Of a stretch of DNA of 64,000 bases, positions 55,715 to 64,000 are shown in pieces. Location of the stretch: assembly GCA_030603495.1 (NCBI GenBank), contig JAUVXR010000010.1, positions 1 through 64,000 of the forward strand, in the 5' to 3' direction. Position numbers and translations under genes: made by a program. The first letter of the stretch is position 1. Each line of letters starts with the position of its first letter. Below the pieces are notes generated by a model. It saw nothing but the letters and a program-made list of their open reading frames with translations, was not told the DNA's origin and made no database searches. The stretch comes from a bacterium. Lineage in GTDB: Bacteria > Armatimonadota > Zipacnadia > Zipacnadales > Zipacnadaceae.

Positions 55715-57490
55715 TCAATCGGCCAGCGATGAGGCCAACCAGCGCAGGCTCTCCCCTTCCAGACTGGCGAGCTCCTGGGCGGCTTCAACTGCGTTGCGCC
55801 ACGGCTCTGTGCGGTCCGCGGGGAGGGCCTCACCGCCCTCTTCCCCAGCCTCCGTTGGCATCTGCGCCAGCGACTCTCCCAGGCTTTCCCAGCGGTTAGC
55901 GATCTGCTGATAACGGTCGCTGGCCCCCAGGAGGACGGTCTGATCCCTGCCCCGAGATTCGGCCGCTAGGTCGGCAAAAAAGCGGGCAGCAGCCCGACGC
56001 GTGCTGATGATCAGGGGGACTGCCTGTGTAGCCCAGGACTTGATCTTCTCCCCCTGCTCGAGATCGTCGTCTGCGGCGGCCTGGGCCAACACCTCCAGCA
56101 AGGCCCAATGAGCGGCAGCCCCCGCCGGTTGCCGCATGAGCTCTGTCTGGTCCCAGGCCAGGCTAGCCTGGATGACCACCGACTTCATATTGGCGACCAG
56201 ATCAGGTTGAGTCTGCTGCTGGGTAAGAGCAAACTGGAATCCCGCGATACTACCTTGCGGCCACAAGACGGGTACTTCGCTGGCTTCCCACACCCGGAGG
56301 AATTCATCCGCCGATAGCTTCACAGCCTGCTGGGCACCCGGGCTGAGTAGATGGAGCTCCTTCTCTGCCGGCCGATGGCCAGTAATCAGGCACCATCGGG
56401 CGTTAGGCCGACCGTATATGACCAGCAAAGGCCGGTTGTTCATCAGGCAGCCAGTGGCGGTGTCGAGCACGCTCGCACCGCCAGCAGAAGTTCGCAGGTC
56501 ATAAGCGAAACCCATCTGGTCACTAATCGCTGCCGCGGGATTGCGGTAGAAGGTCTGGACCAGACTGGGGCGCTCGGCGGCAAAGGTAAAGGTGAAGGGC
56601 AGGCCGGAGCTGACGACGAGCTGGTCCATGGAAACTTCCGTCCCAGCCTGACGAAGCAAGGAGCGCAGGGCCGCTAGCAACTCCATTGCCGGCGCACCGG
56701 GAAATTCGTCAATTGGCGGGACGTTCTCCAGCACACGGGCCTGCTCGCGCAGTCGTTCCAATCGTGCCTTCTCGGTCTCCGTTTTTTCGTCGTAGTAGGC
56801 CCAGCCAACGGCCTGCCGGGCGGCAGCCGCCGCCTCAGTATCCGGGTATTGTTCCACTACTTTTACGTACAGGGCCAGGCTCTCCTCGCGATCCTCAGTG
56901 GTTTTGCGCATGATATTAGCCTGCATCAGCAGCGCTTGTGCGGCAATGCTGGGACGATCGCTGAACTCTTCGCTGACCCGCGCATACCACTCCTGGGCAT
57001 CAGCCAGCCGCTCGGCCTCCATGTAAGCACGCGCCACCTCCAGATGCACCCGGCCCCGCAGCTCTTGATACGTCGGGAAGCGCTGGTCAATCTCTCGACA
57101 CGTCGCTGCTGCCATGTCTGGGTCGCGTAGGTGCCGCCGCTGTAGATACACGATCCAGAATAGCGCGTCATCCACGTAGTTGCTACCCCGATACTCGTCC
57201 GCGAGGCGGCGGTAGTATCTAAGGGCCCCCGAGGGATTATCAAGCTCTTCGCGGTACAGATAGGCGAGCTTGTACAAGGCGTCGTCGGCCAGCGGATCGC
57301 CGGCTGCCTCCTGCACGATCCGCGCATACTCCCGCGCCGCCAGCTCGTACTCACCCTGCCTGAAGAAAGCCTCGGCGCGGCGATACAATCGCTGGGACTT
57401 GGTGGAACAGCCAGCCACCACCAGCACCACGGCGAGCACTGCTATCGCCCAGACCGGCCCTACAGACTTAGCAGAACCTGAGGGTCTCAC
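55715..57490 (-). CDS. TPR lipoprotein with a C39-like domain
   Basis: 591 residues. Lipoprotein signal ending VVLVVAGC (C28). Residues about 30-250 are tandem TPR-like repeats similar to BamD/YbgF-type proteins. A segment at about 280-430 (MELLAALRSLLRQAG, then CLMNNRPLLVIYGRPNARWCLITGHRPAEKELHLLSPG) resembles a C39/BtrH-like papain-fold domain but lacks an N-terminal nucleophile cysteine, so it may only bind peptides. The C-terminal 150 residues are helical. GTG start overlaps the previous stop (GTGA). Confidence 0.7.
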   Translation of the reverse strand: MRPSGSAKSVGPVWAIAVLAVVLVVAGCSTKSQRLYRRAEAFFRQGEYELAAREYARIVQEAAGDPLADDALYKLAYLYREELDNPSGALRYYRRLADEYRGSNYVDDALFWIVYLQRRHLRDPDMAAATCREIDQRFPTYQELRGRVHLEVARAYMEAERLADAQEWYARVSEEFSDRPSIAAQALLMQANIMRKTTEDREESLALYVKVVEQYPDTEAAAAARQAVGWAYYDEKTETEKARLERLREQARVLENVPPIDEFPGAPAMELLAALRSLLRQAGTEVSMDQLVVSSGLPFTFTFAAERPSLVQTFYRNPAAAISDQMGFAYDLRTSAGGASVLDTATGCLMNNRPLLVIYGRPNARWCLITGHRPAEKELHLLSPGAQQAVKLSADEFLRVWEASEVPVLWPQGSIAGFQFALTQQQTQPDLVANMKSVVIQASLAWDQTELMRQPAGAAAHWALLEVLAQAAADDDLEQGEKIKSWATQAVPLIISTRRAAARFFADLAAESRGRDQTVLLGASDRYQQIANRWESLGESLAQMPTEAGEEGGEALPADRTEPWRNAVEAAQELASLEGESLRWLASSLAD

Positions 57491-58326
57491 AGATTTACGG
57501 CCTCTTCCAGCACCAGCATTACTGACATTAGTTTCTCCCGCCTTGGGCCAGCCGCGTCTTCCGCCGCGTGGCGCACTATTTCGATCAGCCCTTGAGCTGC
57601 GATCCGCTCCTTGACGAACCGTAGATGGCCCGTCTCGTACAGACTCCTGGCGTTGGTAATCTCCTCCAAGACCAGCCCGAGGCGCTGGTAGGCCTCTGCT
57701 TGAACGGCTTGCGCGTCTTCCGGATCAAGCAAGCTCAGATAAGCCTCCTGTACCGCCGCCGGCAATTCCATCTGCGCAATACGCTGCTGAAGCATCTCGA
57801 ACTGCAACTGAGGGCTGCGGCGGTTCAGTGCTCCGTGGTACAGTGCCGAACTGATACCGACCAGTACGGCCACCGCTACTATACTCAGAGCCAAAGCCAC
57901 CCGCCGCGCGCCGCGCCGGCGCCCCGCCGCCCCGGCGAGAACCGGGGACATGCGATCGCCCGCCGCAACCAGGTATTCCACAAGGTCCGGCGGCGCCGCC
58001 GAGAGTTCTTCCTGCTCTCGACGCGAGGCGATGCCAGCCATAGCCTGACGCACCTGCTGCGGATCGGCGATTCTTGCCATTACGCGTCCCAGCACAGATT
58101 CCGCCTCTGTAGGCAGGTCGCGATCGAAGCGCCACCGGCCCAGTGACGCCAGTAGACGCCGCCACGTCTCGATCACCGCCGCTCGGGCCAACACTTCATT
58201 GTCCAGCGCGGTCAACGCGAGCGTGTACAACTCGTCGGCCAGTTGATATGCCACGGCGCGCAGTGCGTCAGCATCACCAGCGCGGCAGCGGCGCAGTATC
58301 TTGTCCTGAACTCCGTTCTCGCTCAT
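57487..58326 (-). CDS. Membrane protein with sigma-region-2-like N-terminus
   Basis: 279 residues from ATG 58326 (GAGGAG 10 bases upstream; the open frame runs 41 codons further). Residues 1-75, with ILRRCRAGDADALRAVAYQLADELYTLALTALD and a following VLARAAVIETWRRL, resemble region 2 of ECF sigma factors. No region 4 follows. Instead there is a linker, a single transmembrane helix (VALALSIVAVAVLVGISSALY) and a helical extracytoplasmic part. A membrane-tethered sigma-like scaffold or anti-sigma-type protein is possible; the resemblance is weak. Stop overlaps the TPR lipoprotein start. Confidence 0.6.
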   Translation of the reverse strand: MSENGVQDKILRRCRAGDADALRAVAYQLADELYTLALTALDNEVLARAAVIETWRRLLASLGRWRFDRDLPTEAESVLGRVMARIADPQQVRQAMAGIASRREQEELSAAPPDLVEYLVAAGDRMSPVLAGAAGRRRGARRVALALSIVAVAVLVGISSALYHGALNRRSPQLQFEMLQQRIAQMELPAAVQEAYLSLLDPEDAQAVQAEAYQRLGLVLEEITNARSLYETGHLRFVKERIAAQGLIEIVRHAAEDAAGPRREKLMSVMLVLEEAVNL

Positions 58327-58330
58327 GAAC

Positions 58331-58987
58331 CTACGGCTCCTCGCCGCCGAACAACTCGTCACTAAGCCCAGTATTGATCTCGTAGTCCGTGAAGGTAACT
58401 GTAACTGTGCCCGGACCCGCCTGGCCCAGTATACCCCCGCTAATCTCACACTTGACTTCGGCAGGCATCCAGAACCTATCGTTGACCTTCACGTACTTCC
58501 AGTATACCGTCAACAGGCGGTTCATGCCAGCCCATACCTCACTGCGCGTCAGCGTCCAGCGTTCGCCCGTGACCCAGAGCAGGAGCCGATGACGTCTGTC
58601 CATGTTCGCCGGCATGAACTTCAGACAGTAGACTGGCCGGGGGCCATCCCGCCGGACTCCAACTGTTATCACTTGCCCCGCTTCGGCCATATGCTTCTTG
58701 AGATTCCCCAGCAGCAGGACATCCCGCGGCAGGACCACCAGGCTGGTTGATTCGATCTTCACTTTGTCGGGCCGTTTAACGTAGACGGTGAAACTGCGCT
58801 CGGGCATGTCGAAACCAGGCAGATCCGTCACGACCCGGGTTTGTACGGTGAAGTCCTCGACCTCGTCGTGCAGCTCCAGTGCCCGCTCCAGTATCTCAGC
58901 AGGCGGAGGATCCGCAGCAAACGCCGCCGGTCCTATGACCAGGCACGCACCAATGACGACCTGAGCAATTCCGCTCACCCACCGCAT
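58331..58987 (-). CDS. LolA-like periplasmic protein
   Basis: 218 residues from ATG 58987, giving a clean signal peptide (MRWVSGIAQVVIGACLVIGPAAFA); an ATG at 59002 is an alternative. The mature part has a LolA/LppX/DUF4292-like half-barrel pattern, DFTVQTRVVTDLPGFDMPERSFTVYVKRPDKVKIES, suited to holding a lipid chain. It lies between an ABC-2 permease and the sigma-like protein, so it may receive lipid or lipoprotein from the transporter. Confidence 0.72.
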   Translation of the reverse strand: MRWVSGIAQVVIGACLVIGPAAFAADPPPAEILERALELHDEVEDFTVQTRVVTDLPGFDMPERSFTVYVKRPDKVKIESTSLVVLPRDVLLLGNLKKHMAEAGQVITVGVRRDGPRPVYCLKFMPANMDRRHRLLLWVTGERWTLTRSEVWAGMNRLLTVYWKYVKVNDRFWMPAEVKCEISGGILGQAGPGTVTVTFTDYEINTGLSDELFGGEEP

Positions 58988-58988
58988 T

Positions 58989-59837
58989 CTAACACAGCAC
59001 ATCCTTCCGCTGAAATATGATCATGGCCAGGACCGCCGGCACCACGATATAGCCCGCCAGGTAGCTGAGCGAGCTGCGCACTGCTACCCAGTCAACAACC
59101 CCGGCGAAAGCTTCGCGGTAGACCGAAATGTGTTCGGTTACCAGGTACGGCTGCAACCAGACGAAATAAGGCATCAGTTGCAGCGCCTGAAATACGAGCA
59201 GTATGGCTACGGTCACCCCCGCAGCCGTCAGCGGGTTGTCGCAGACAACCGACAGTAGTAGCGCCAGCGAGGCAATCGCCATCATCGCTACCGCCCCCAG
59301 CCCATAGCCCAGGGCTAGCCGGACTAGCGCCTGCGGCTCAGCCAAAACGCCCAACGACGAGCCTTGAAAGTCCATGACGACCAGGTCGCCGCGCCCGAAG
59401 ACGAGATACCCAACCAGGGCACCGAATAGGCCCAGGAATAGCACCAGACTGGCGGCGTGCAGCCAGCCGGCAAACAGTTTCCCGGCCAGCAGGCGCGTGC
59501 GCGGCACCGGCCGGGTTATCACTGTACGCAAGGTCCCGGCACGCTTCTCTCCCGCTACCAGGCCGCTGGCCACGGTGGCGACCAGCAAGGGAATGAGCAA
59601 GTACAAGGCCAGGGGGAGCGTGAGCAACACAAAGGGAAGAAATGGCCCGGTGAGCAGCTTGCCGCCGACAATGAACTGGTCCCCGACGGCTCGCCGGAGA
59701 TCGTCGGGCGGCCCGTGACGCCAGATTCCCCAGACGAATAGCCCGACTAACACCGCCAGCACCACGTAGCCGACATAGGTCCCGCGCTGGGCGAATAGCT
59801 TGCGCAGCTCAATTGCTATCGTCGTGCGCAGTCTCAT
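58989..59837 (-). CDS. ABC-2-type transporter permease
   Basis: 282 residues with six predicted transmembrane helices. The first segment IAIELRKLFAQRGTYVGYVVLAVLVGLFVWG and the cytosolic loop VASGLVAGEKRAGTLRTVITRPVPRTRLLAGKLFAGW are typical of ABC-2 permeases. The start overlaps the ATPase gene by 29 bases. Probably exports a lipid, polysaccharide or antibiotic-like compound; cargo unknown. Confidence 0.88.
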   Translation of the reverse strand: MRLRTTIAIELRKLFAQRGTYVGYVVLAVLVGLFVWGIWRHGPPDDLRRAVGDQFIVGGKLLTGPFLPFVLLTLPLALYLLIPLLVATVASGLVAGEKRAGTLRTVITRPVPRTRLLAGKLFAGWLHAASLVLFLGLFGALVGYLVFGRGDLVVMDFQGSSLGVLAEPQALVRLALGYGLGAVAMMAIASLALLLSVVCDNPLTAAGVTVAILLVFQALQLMPYFVWLQPYLVTEHISVYREAFAGVVDWVAVRSSLSYLAGYIVVPAVLAMIIFQRKDVLC

Positions 59838-60747
59838 TATCCTCCGTCAGCCGCATATACAGTTCCTCAAGGGTCTCGCGATAGGGTATCAGCCCAAAGA
59901 CGCGCAGGTCTTCCGACACCAGCATCTTGTTGATGTCGGCTACCGCATCCGGCGCGCAGTAAAGCTCGACCGTCTTGGCTTTGGCCTCTACCCGCTCGGC
60001 GCCATGGTAACCCGACAGCAGCCGCCCCGCCAGGTGGGGGTTGTTGGTGTAGATCTCCACGCGGATCTGCTCGGCCCCTAGTAGCTCCTCCACCGGCCCG
60101 TCGGCTACTACCTGGCCGCTGACGATGACCGCCACGTGCGTGCAAAGCTGCTCGACCTCGTAGAGCAGGTGACTGGACAAGAAGATGGTCACACCCCGCT
60201 TCTCACTCAGACGCTGCAGCAGCTCTCGCACCTCCACCAGCCCGCGCGGGTCCAGACCCGAGGCTGGCTCGTCGAGGATGAGCAGCTCGGGCTCCGGCAG
60301 CAGCGCTTGGGCCAGGTACAGCCGCCGGCGCATGCCGTGCGAATAGGTGCCGACCTTGTCGTGCTGCCGGCTACTGAGGCCGACGAGCTCCAGAGCTTCG
60401 GAGATAGCCTGCGCCGAGGTGCCGCCGGACAGGGCCGCGAGCAGCTTGAGGTTCTTCCGACCGGACAGGTACTCGTAAAGCGCCGGCTCCTCGACCACCG
60501 CGCCGACCACTGGGCCGCCGCCCCGCCGCAGTGCGCTGACCGGTGCCCCGAACAACCGCGCCCGGCCCCGGGTCGGCCGCACCAGGCCGGTGAGCACGCG
60601 GATAGCCGTGCTCTTGCCGGCGCCGTTAGGCCCGAGCAGCCCGTAGACCTGGCCGCGCTCGACGCGCAGGTCCACCTCGCGCAGCGCCCACGTCCGCCCG
60701 TAGCGCTTGCTGAGTCCTTCGGTTTCGATAATAGCGTCGCCGCTCAA
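59809..60747 (-). CDS. ABC transporter ATP-binding protein
   Basis: 312 residues. Walker A GLLGPNGAGKST, signature YSHGMRRRLYLAQAL (degenerate LSGGQ), Walker B LLILDEPASGLDP, H-loop FLSSHLLYEVE. CcmA/NatA-type partner of the downstream permease. The C-terminal 90 residues are the regulatory domain common in this group. TTG start at 60747 with GGAG nine bases upstream. First gene of the ten-gene run. Confidence 0.93.
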   Translation of the reverse strand: MSGDAIIETEGLSKRYGRTWALREVDLRVERGQVYGLLGPNGAGKSTAIRVLTGLVRPTRGRARLFGAPVSALRRGGGPVVGAVVEEPALYEYLSGRKNLKLLAALSGGTSAQAISEALELVGLSSRQHDKVGTYSHGMRRRLYLAQALLPEPELLILDEPASGLDPRGLVEVRELLQRLSEKRGVTIFLSSHLLYEVEQLCTHVAVIVSGQVVADGPVEELLGAEQIRVEIYTNNPHLAGRLLSGYHGAERVEAKAKTVELYCAPDAVADINKMLVSEDLRVFGLIPYRETLEELYMRLTEDNETAHDDSN

Positions 60748-60918
60748 CTTTGGCGTCTCCGGTGTCTAATGAAGTAAGGATATGATACCACAATCCAAGC
60801 CAGTACGTCCATGATAGCGCACCGGGAGGCAGGGCAGGTCTGCTTCTCACTTACGGCGAAGGTATTTCTAAGAGGACTGTAGGTTGACTTTTGACGGCGA
60901 AGGTTGGAGAGCAAGAAT

Positions 60919-62754
60919 ATGTCAGTTGTGATGGAGTGGCTCAAGATATGGGATGCATTGATCGTTGGCCTTCTCGCTATAGCAGTCATGATAGTACTGC
61001 ACCTGTTGCGACGGACGAGGGTGCCCGAGGTTCTTCGTGAAGAAGGGGCGCTAACTCGAGCGGCAATCGCCAAGTTCGCGGATGGTCTGGCGCAGCACCC
61101 CGAGAAGATGACGTCGACCCTTCCTGAACGGTCGGCTTTGCCCCCGGTCATCGCCGAGGTGGCGGATAGCGCATTGACCAGTCTCACCCAGAGTGCCCAG
61201 ATGATTGCAGGCGGGGACCTAGAGGCCGCCGACCAGAGCACCACTGAAGTCATGGGGGAGCTTGAGGAGACCTTCGAGACCTGGGTTGTCGAGGCGGGCG
61301 ACGAGCCAGGGGACGACATCAGGGATGTCATCACTGGGTTGCTAGGAGGTGCTTATCTGCAACGGGGGACAATTGCCTTCGAGCGGGAAGACTACGAGAC
61401 TGCGGTGGACATGTATAAAAGGGCCTACGGTTATGCCCAGGCCGGCCAAAATGCGCCAAACATGGCCCAGACGCTTCACCAAATCGGCGTCGCTTACGGG
61501 TTTGCGGGCAACCACGAGAAAGCGGAGACGTTCTTCCGCCGGGCTGCACACATCCAGCCCACTGCTCAGGCCTACAACAACCTGGGCGTGGCGCTCGCAG
61601 GACAAGGCGATATCGAAGCAGCTATCGAGGAGTATCGCGAAGCCCTGCGCCTCAATCCCGACTACGCCGAGGCCCACTACAACCTGGGCGTAGCACTGAG
61701 CCAGCAGGGCGAAATCGAAGAGGCCATCGCTGAGTACCGCAAAGCCTTGCGGATTAATCCTGACTCCGCCGAGGCCCACTGTAACCTGGGCGAGGCGCTG
61801 GGCCAGCAGGGCAAGACCGATGAGGCAATTGCCGAGTATCGCGAAGCCCTGCGTATCAACCCTGACTATGCCGATGTCCACAACAATCTGGGCGTGGCGC
61901 TGCGCCAGCAGGGCAAGACCGACGAGACCATCGCCGCGTTTCGCCAGGCAATTGCGCTTAACCCCAACTACGTCGAGGCGCACAGCAGCTTGGGTAACTT
62001 CCTAACAGAATGCGGCAAGATCCAAGAGGCTATCCTTGAGCACCGGGAAGCGCTGCGTATCAATCCTGACGACGCGGATGCCCACTATAGCCTAGGGCTT
62101 ACGTTATGGCAGCACGGTGATATTGAAGACGCAATCACCGAATACCGTGAAGCGCTACAACTGGATCCCAACCACAGCAAGGCGCACAACAACTTGGGCG
62201 CAGCACTATTGCAGCAAGGGAACCTCAAAGAGGCTATCGGGGCGTTTCGTGCGGCATTGCGCATAGATCCTGACTGGGCCGACGTCCGCACAAACCTCAG
62301 AGTTGCCCTCGTAGACCAGGGCAATCTCCTCGCAGAAGAGGGGGATACTAAGGCAGCTATTGAGGCGTATCGGGAAGCCTTGCGCATCAGTCCCGACTTC
62401 GCCGTGGCGCACTATAACTTGGGCACGGTGCTGGACCGAGAGGGCAAGACCGACGAGGCCATTGCTGAGTATCGAAAGGCCATTATGCTCAACCCTGACT
62501 ATTCCGAGGCCCATAACAATCTCGGCAATCGGCTAAGAGAGCAGGGCAATATCGACGAGGCCGTAGCTGAATATCGGAAAGCCTTGCGCATTACTCCCGA
62601 CGACGGCCACACCCATTGGAATCTGGCGGTGGCATTGTGCGGACAGGAACAGTTCGCCGAAGCCAAGGTTGAGGCCGACACGGCGTTGCGACTAGACCCT
62701 AGTAACGAGCAGGCCCAGGGGATGATTGAAGAGCTGACGGAGAAGGGCTATTGA
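60919..62754 (+). CDS. Membrane-anchored protein with about 12 TPR repeats
   Basis: 611 residues from ATG 60919 (GGAGAG seven bases upstream; a TTG at 60904 is in frame). One N-terminal transmembrane helix (WDALIVGLLAIAVMIVLHLL), a spacer with acidic/coiled character, then about a dozen near-identical 34-residue TPRs of the pattern YNNLGVALAxQGDIEAAIxEYREALRLNPDYAEAH from about residue 205 to the end. The 102-base DNA periodicity indicates recent tandem expansion. A scaffold for protein-protein contacts, facing the cytoplasm. It probably begins a plus-strand group with the HtrA-like protease. Confidence 0.82.
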   Translation: MSVVMEWLKIWDALIVGLLAIAVMIVLHLLRRTRVPEVLREEGALTRAAIAKFADGLAQHPEKMTSTLPERSALPPVIAEVADSALTSLTQSAQMIAGGDLEAADQSTTEVMGELEETFETWVVEAGDEPGDDIRDVITGLLGGAYLQRGTIAFEREDYETAVDMYKRAYGYAQAGQNAPNMAQTLHQIGVAYGFAGNHEKAETFFRRAAHIQPTAQAYNNLGVALAGQGDIEAAIEEYREALRLNPDYAEAHYNLGVALSQQGEIEEAIAEYRKALRINPDSAEAHCNLGEALGQQGKTDEAIAEYREALRINPDYADVHNNLGVALRQQGKTDETIAAFRQAIALNPNYVEAHSSLGNFLTECGKIQEAILEHREALRINPDDADAHYSLGLTLWQHGDIEDAITEYREALQLDPNHSKAHNNLGAALLQQGNLKEAIGAFRAALRIDPDWADVRTNLRVALVDQGNLLAEEGDTKAAIEAYREALRISPDFAVAHYNLGTVLDREGKTDEAIAEYRKAIMLNPDYSEAHNNLGNRLREQGNIDEAVAEYRKALRITPDDGHTHWNLAVALCGQEQFAEAKVEADTALRLDPSNEQAQGMIEELTEKGY

Positions 62755-62789
62755 CGCGTCGGTGTGACACGACAGGAGGGTGATACGCT

Positions 62790-63920
62790 ATGCTTAGTAA
62801 GGGGCAGTTGAGTCGCTACCAGTCAGTGCTGCTGGCGCTGATGCTGCTCATTTTACTGCCCTGGGCCAGTTGGGGGCAGATGATCAGCCGGGAGCAGGCG
62901 ATGCTGGCCGCAAGGCAACTCAGTGCCGCCTTCGCCATGGTGGCCAAGCAAGTCAAGCCCGCCGTGGTGAATATCTCTACCACTACCGTAATACCCGGGC
63001 GGCAGTCGCCGTTCTCGTCCGTGTTTCCGGAGTTTGGCTGGCTCTTCCGTGTGCCCGAGCGCGAGAAGACCAGCCTGGGCTCGGGCTTCCTGCTCTCGCC
63101 CAGTGGCCACGTCGTGACGAACCACCACGTCATCCAGGGCGCGCAGCAGATCAAGGTGAAACTCGCCGACGGACGGGAGTTCACCGCCCAGCTCAAGGCC
63201 ACTGATGCCGTGACCGACCTGGCGGTGATTAAGGTGCCCGCGCAGGGTCTCCCCTACCTTACGTGGGGCAACTCGGATCTGCTTCAGGTAGGCGAGTGGG
63301 TACTGGCCATCGGCTCGCCGCTGGGGCTGAGCCAGACGGTTACCGCGGGAATCGTCAGCGCCACGGGGCGCAGCGGGCTGGGACTGACCAGCTACGAAGA
63401 TTTCATCCAGACCGACGCTGCCGTCAACCCGGGCAACAGCGGCGGGCCGCTGGTCAACCTGGAGGGGAAGGTCGTGGGCATCAATACGGCTATTGCCTCA
63501 AGGAGCGGCGGGAGTGAGGGGATCAGCTTTGCCGTGCCCAGCAATATCGCCCAACCCGTCTGTCGCCAGCTCATCGCGCAGGGCAGCGTCACCCGGGGAT
63601 GGCTGGGTATTATTCCCCGGGATCTCACCGCCCAGACCATCCAGCGGTTCGCCCTGAGCATAGACGAGGGGGTACTGGTCTATCAACTGTACCGCAATAG
63701 CCCAGCCTTCGAGGCCAGCATTGCCCCGGGCGAGGTGTTGACCGCCTGGAATGGCCAGCCGCTCAGCGACAGCAATGCTCTGGCTAAACTGGTAGCTAAC
63801 AGCCCGCCCAACACACTGGTGCAGGTTACCATCTGGTCCAACGGCGAAACGCGGACCGTGCCCATGAGACTGGGGCGGCGGCCGCAACCACGGGAGGGTA
63901 GAAGCATAGACGGCATATGA
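62790..63920 (+). CDS. htrA: HtrA/DegP-like trypsin-fold serine protease
   Basis: 376 residues. Signal peptide or anchor (VLLALMLLILLPWASWG), then a trypsin-like domain with catalytic triad H113 (TNHHVI), D143 (TDLAVIK) and S217 (AVNPGNSGGPL), and a single C-terminal PDZ domain (about 260-365; RGWLGIIPRDL, ILVYQLYRNSPAFEASIAPGEVLTAWNGQPL). Envelope protein quality-control or processing protease. ATG with AGGAGG upstream; the stop overlaps the next start by four bases. Confidence 0.92.
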   Translation: MLSKGQLSRYQSVLLALMLLILLPWASWGQMISREQAMLAARQLSAAFAMVAKQVKPAVVNISTTTVIPGRQSPFSSVFPEFGWLFRVPEREKTSLGSGFLLSPSGHVVTNHHVIQGAQQIKVKLADGREFTAQLKATDAVTDLAVIKVPAQGLPYLTWGNSDLLQVGEWVLAIGSPLGLSQTVTAGIVSATGRSGLGLTSYEDFIQTDAAVNPGNSGGPLVNLEGKVVGINTAIASRSGGSEGISFAVPSNIAQPVCRQLIAQGSVTRGWLGIIPRDLTAQTIQRFALSIDEGVLVYQLYRNSPAFEASIAPGEVLTAWNGQPLSDSNALAKLVANSPPNTLVQVTIWSNGETRTVPMRLGRRPQPREGRSIDGI

Positions 63921-64000
63921 TCAAGGCTTACTGGGCCAAATTTGCCGGTAGTGTAGCCTTTTGGGGACGGGTTATTGGGCGGGCCGGGCGCCATTATAAC
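63917..64000 (+). CDS. Start of an unidentified gene (cut by window edge)
   Basis: Starts with ATG inside the htrA stop (ATGA overlap). The 28 visible codons read MIKAYWAKFAGSVAFWGRV and on to GRAGRHYN with no stop to the edge. The translation-coupled position supports a real gene in an operon with htrA. No function can be read from this fragment. Confidence 0.6.
   Translation, partial: MIKAYWAKFAGSVAFWGRVIGRAGRHYN

Overview
The window is a stretch of a bacterial chromosome of moderately high GC, densely coding and mostly read from the minus strand. It carries core genes (str operon, rpoBC, gyrA, gyrB, class II ribonucleotide reductase, ispDF, argB, dtd) mixed with accessory metabolism and envelope genes. 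The ribosomal protein S12 has the extended N-terminal region typical of Gram-positive-type lineages, and a YacL-type PIN/TRAM gene is coupled to a fused ispDF. There are also lipoproteins, LolA-like and M16 proteins, many Gfo/Idh/MocA oxidoreductases, a UroD-superfamily protein and a legumain-like secreted protein. Together these suggest a deep-branching environmental lineage such as Armatimonadota. That placement is inference from gene content, not proven. No tRNA, rRNA, CRISPR array, intact insertion sequence or prophage was recognised.

Region 1 (1-13946, minus): the 5' end of tuf, then fusA, rpsG and rpsL (str operon), driven by a perfect TTGACA-N17-TATAAT promoter. Next come rpoC and rpoB, with their own promoter (TTGACA-N17-TATACT) and a structured leader. 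The usual rplKAJL genes are not upstream of rpoB; a GT4 glycosyltransferase is there instead. Both large RNA polymerase subunits carry an extra four-cysteine zinc-ribbon-like insertion.

Region 2 (14060-30820): a UroD-superfamily gene and thiE (plus), a secreted legumain-like protein, yacL-ispDF, nrdJ with its own promoter, gyrA and gyrB. Between gyrB and gyrA lies a 3.5 kb accessory block: a GT2 glycosyltransferase, two paralogous one-helix membrane microproteins, a phage-terminase-like HTH protein and two unknown membrane-anchored proteins.

Region 3 (31101-46788): a Gfo/Idh oxidoreductase, then a minus-strand series (a secreted unknown, PHP phosphoesterase, lipoprotein, dtd, TPR protein, MBL hydrolase, MTA/SAH deaminase-like). 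It continues with a fur-feoA-feoB iron-uptake operon whose promoter is overlapped by a palindrome, argB, and a sugar operon of a fuculokinase-like FGGY kinase with two Gfo/Idh enzymes.

Region 4 (46988-64000): a small winged-helix-like protein, a class I glutamine amidotransferase with a tandemly duplicated 5' end, and a pentapeptide-repeat ion channel. A co-directional run of ten minus-strand genes (60747 down to 50548) follows: ABC-2 transporter, LolA-like protein, membrane-anchored sigma-region-2-like protein, TPR/C39-like lipoprotein, RNase H-fold exonuclease, Gfo/Idh enzyme, an M16 peptidase pair and an RmlC-like cupin. The window ends with a large TPR protein, an HtrA-type protease and the start of another gene on the plus strand. 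Two families of short intergenic palindromic repeats are scattered from 25 kb to 51 kb.
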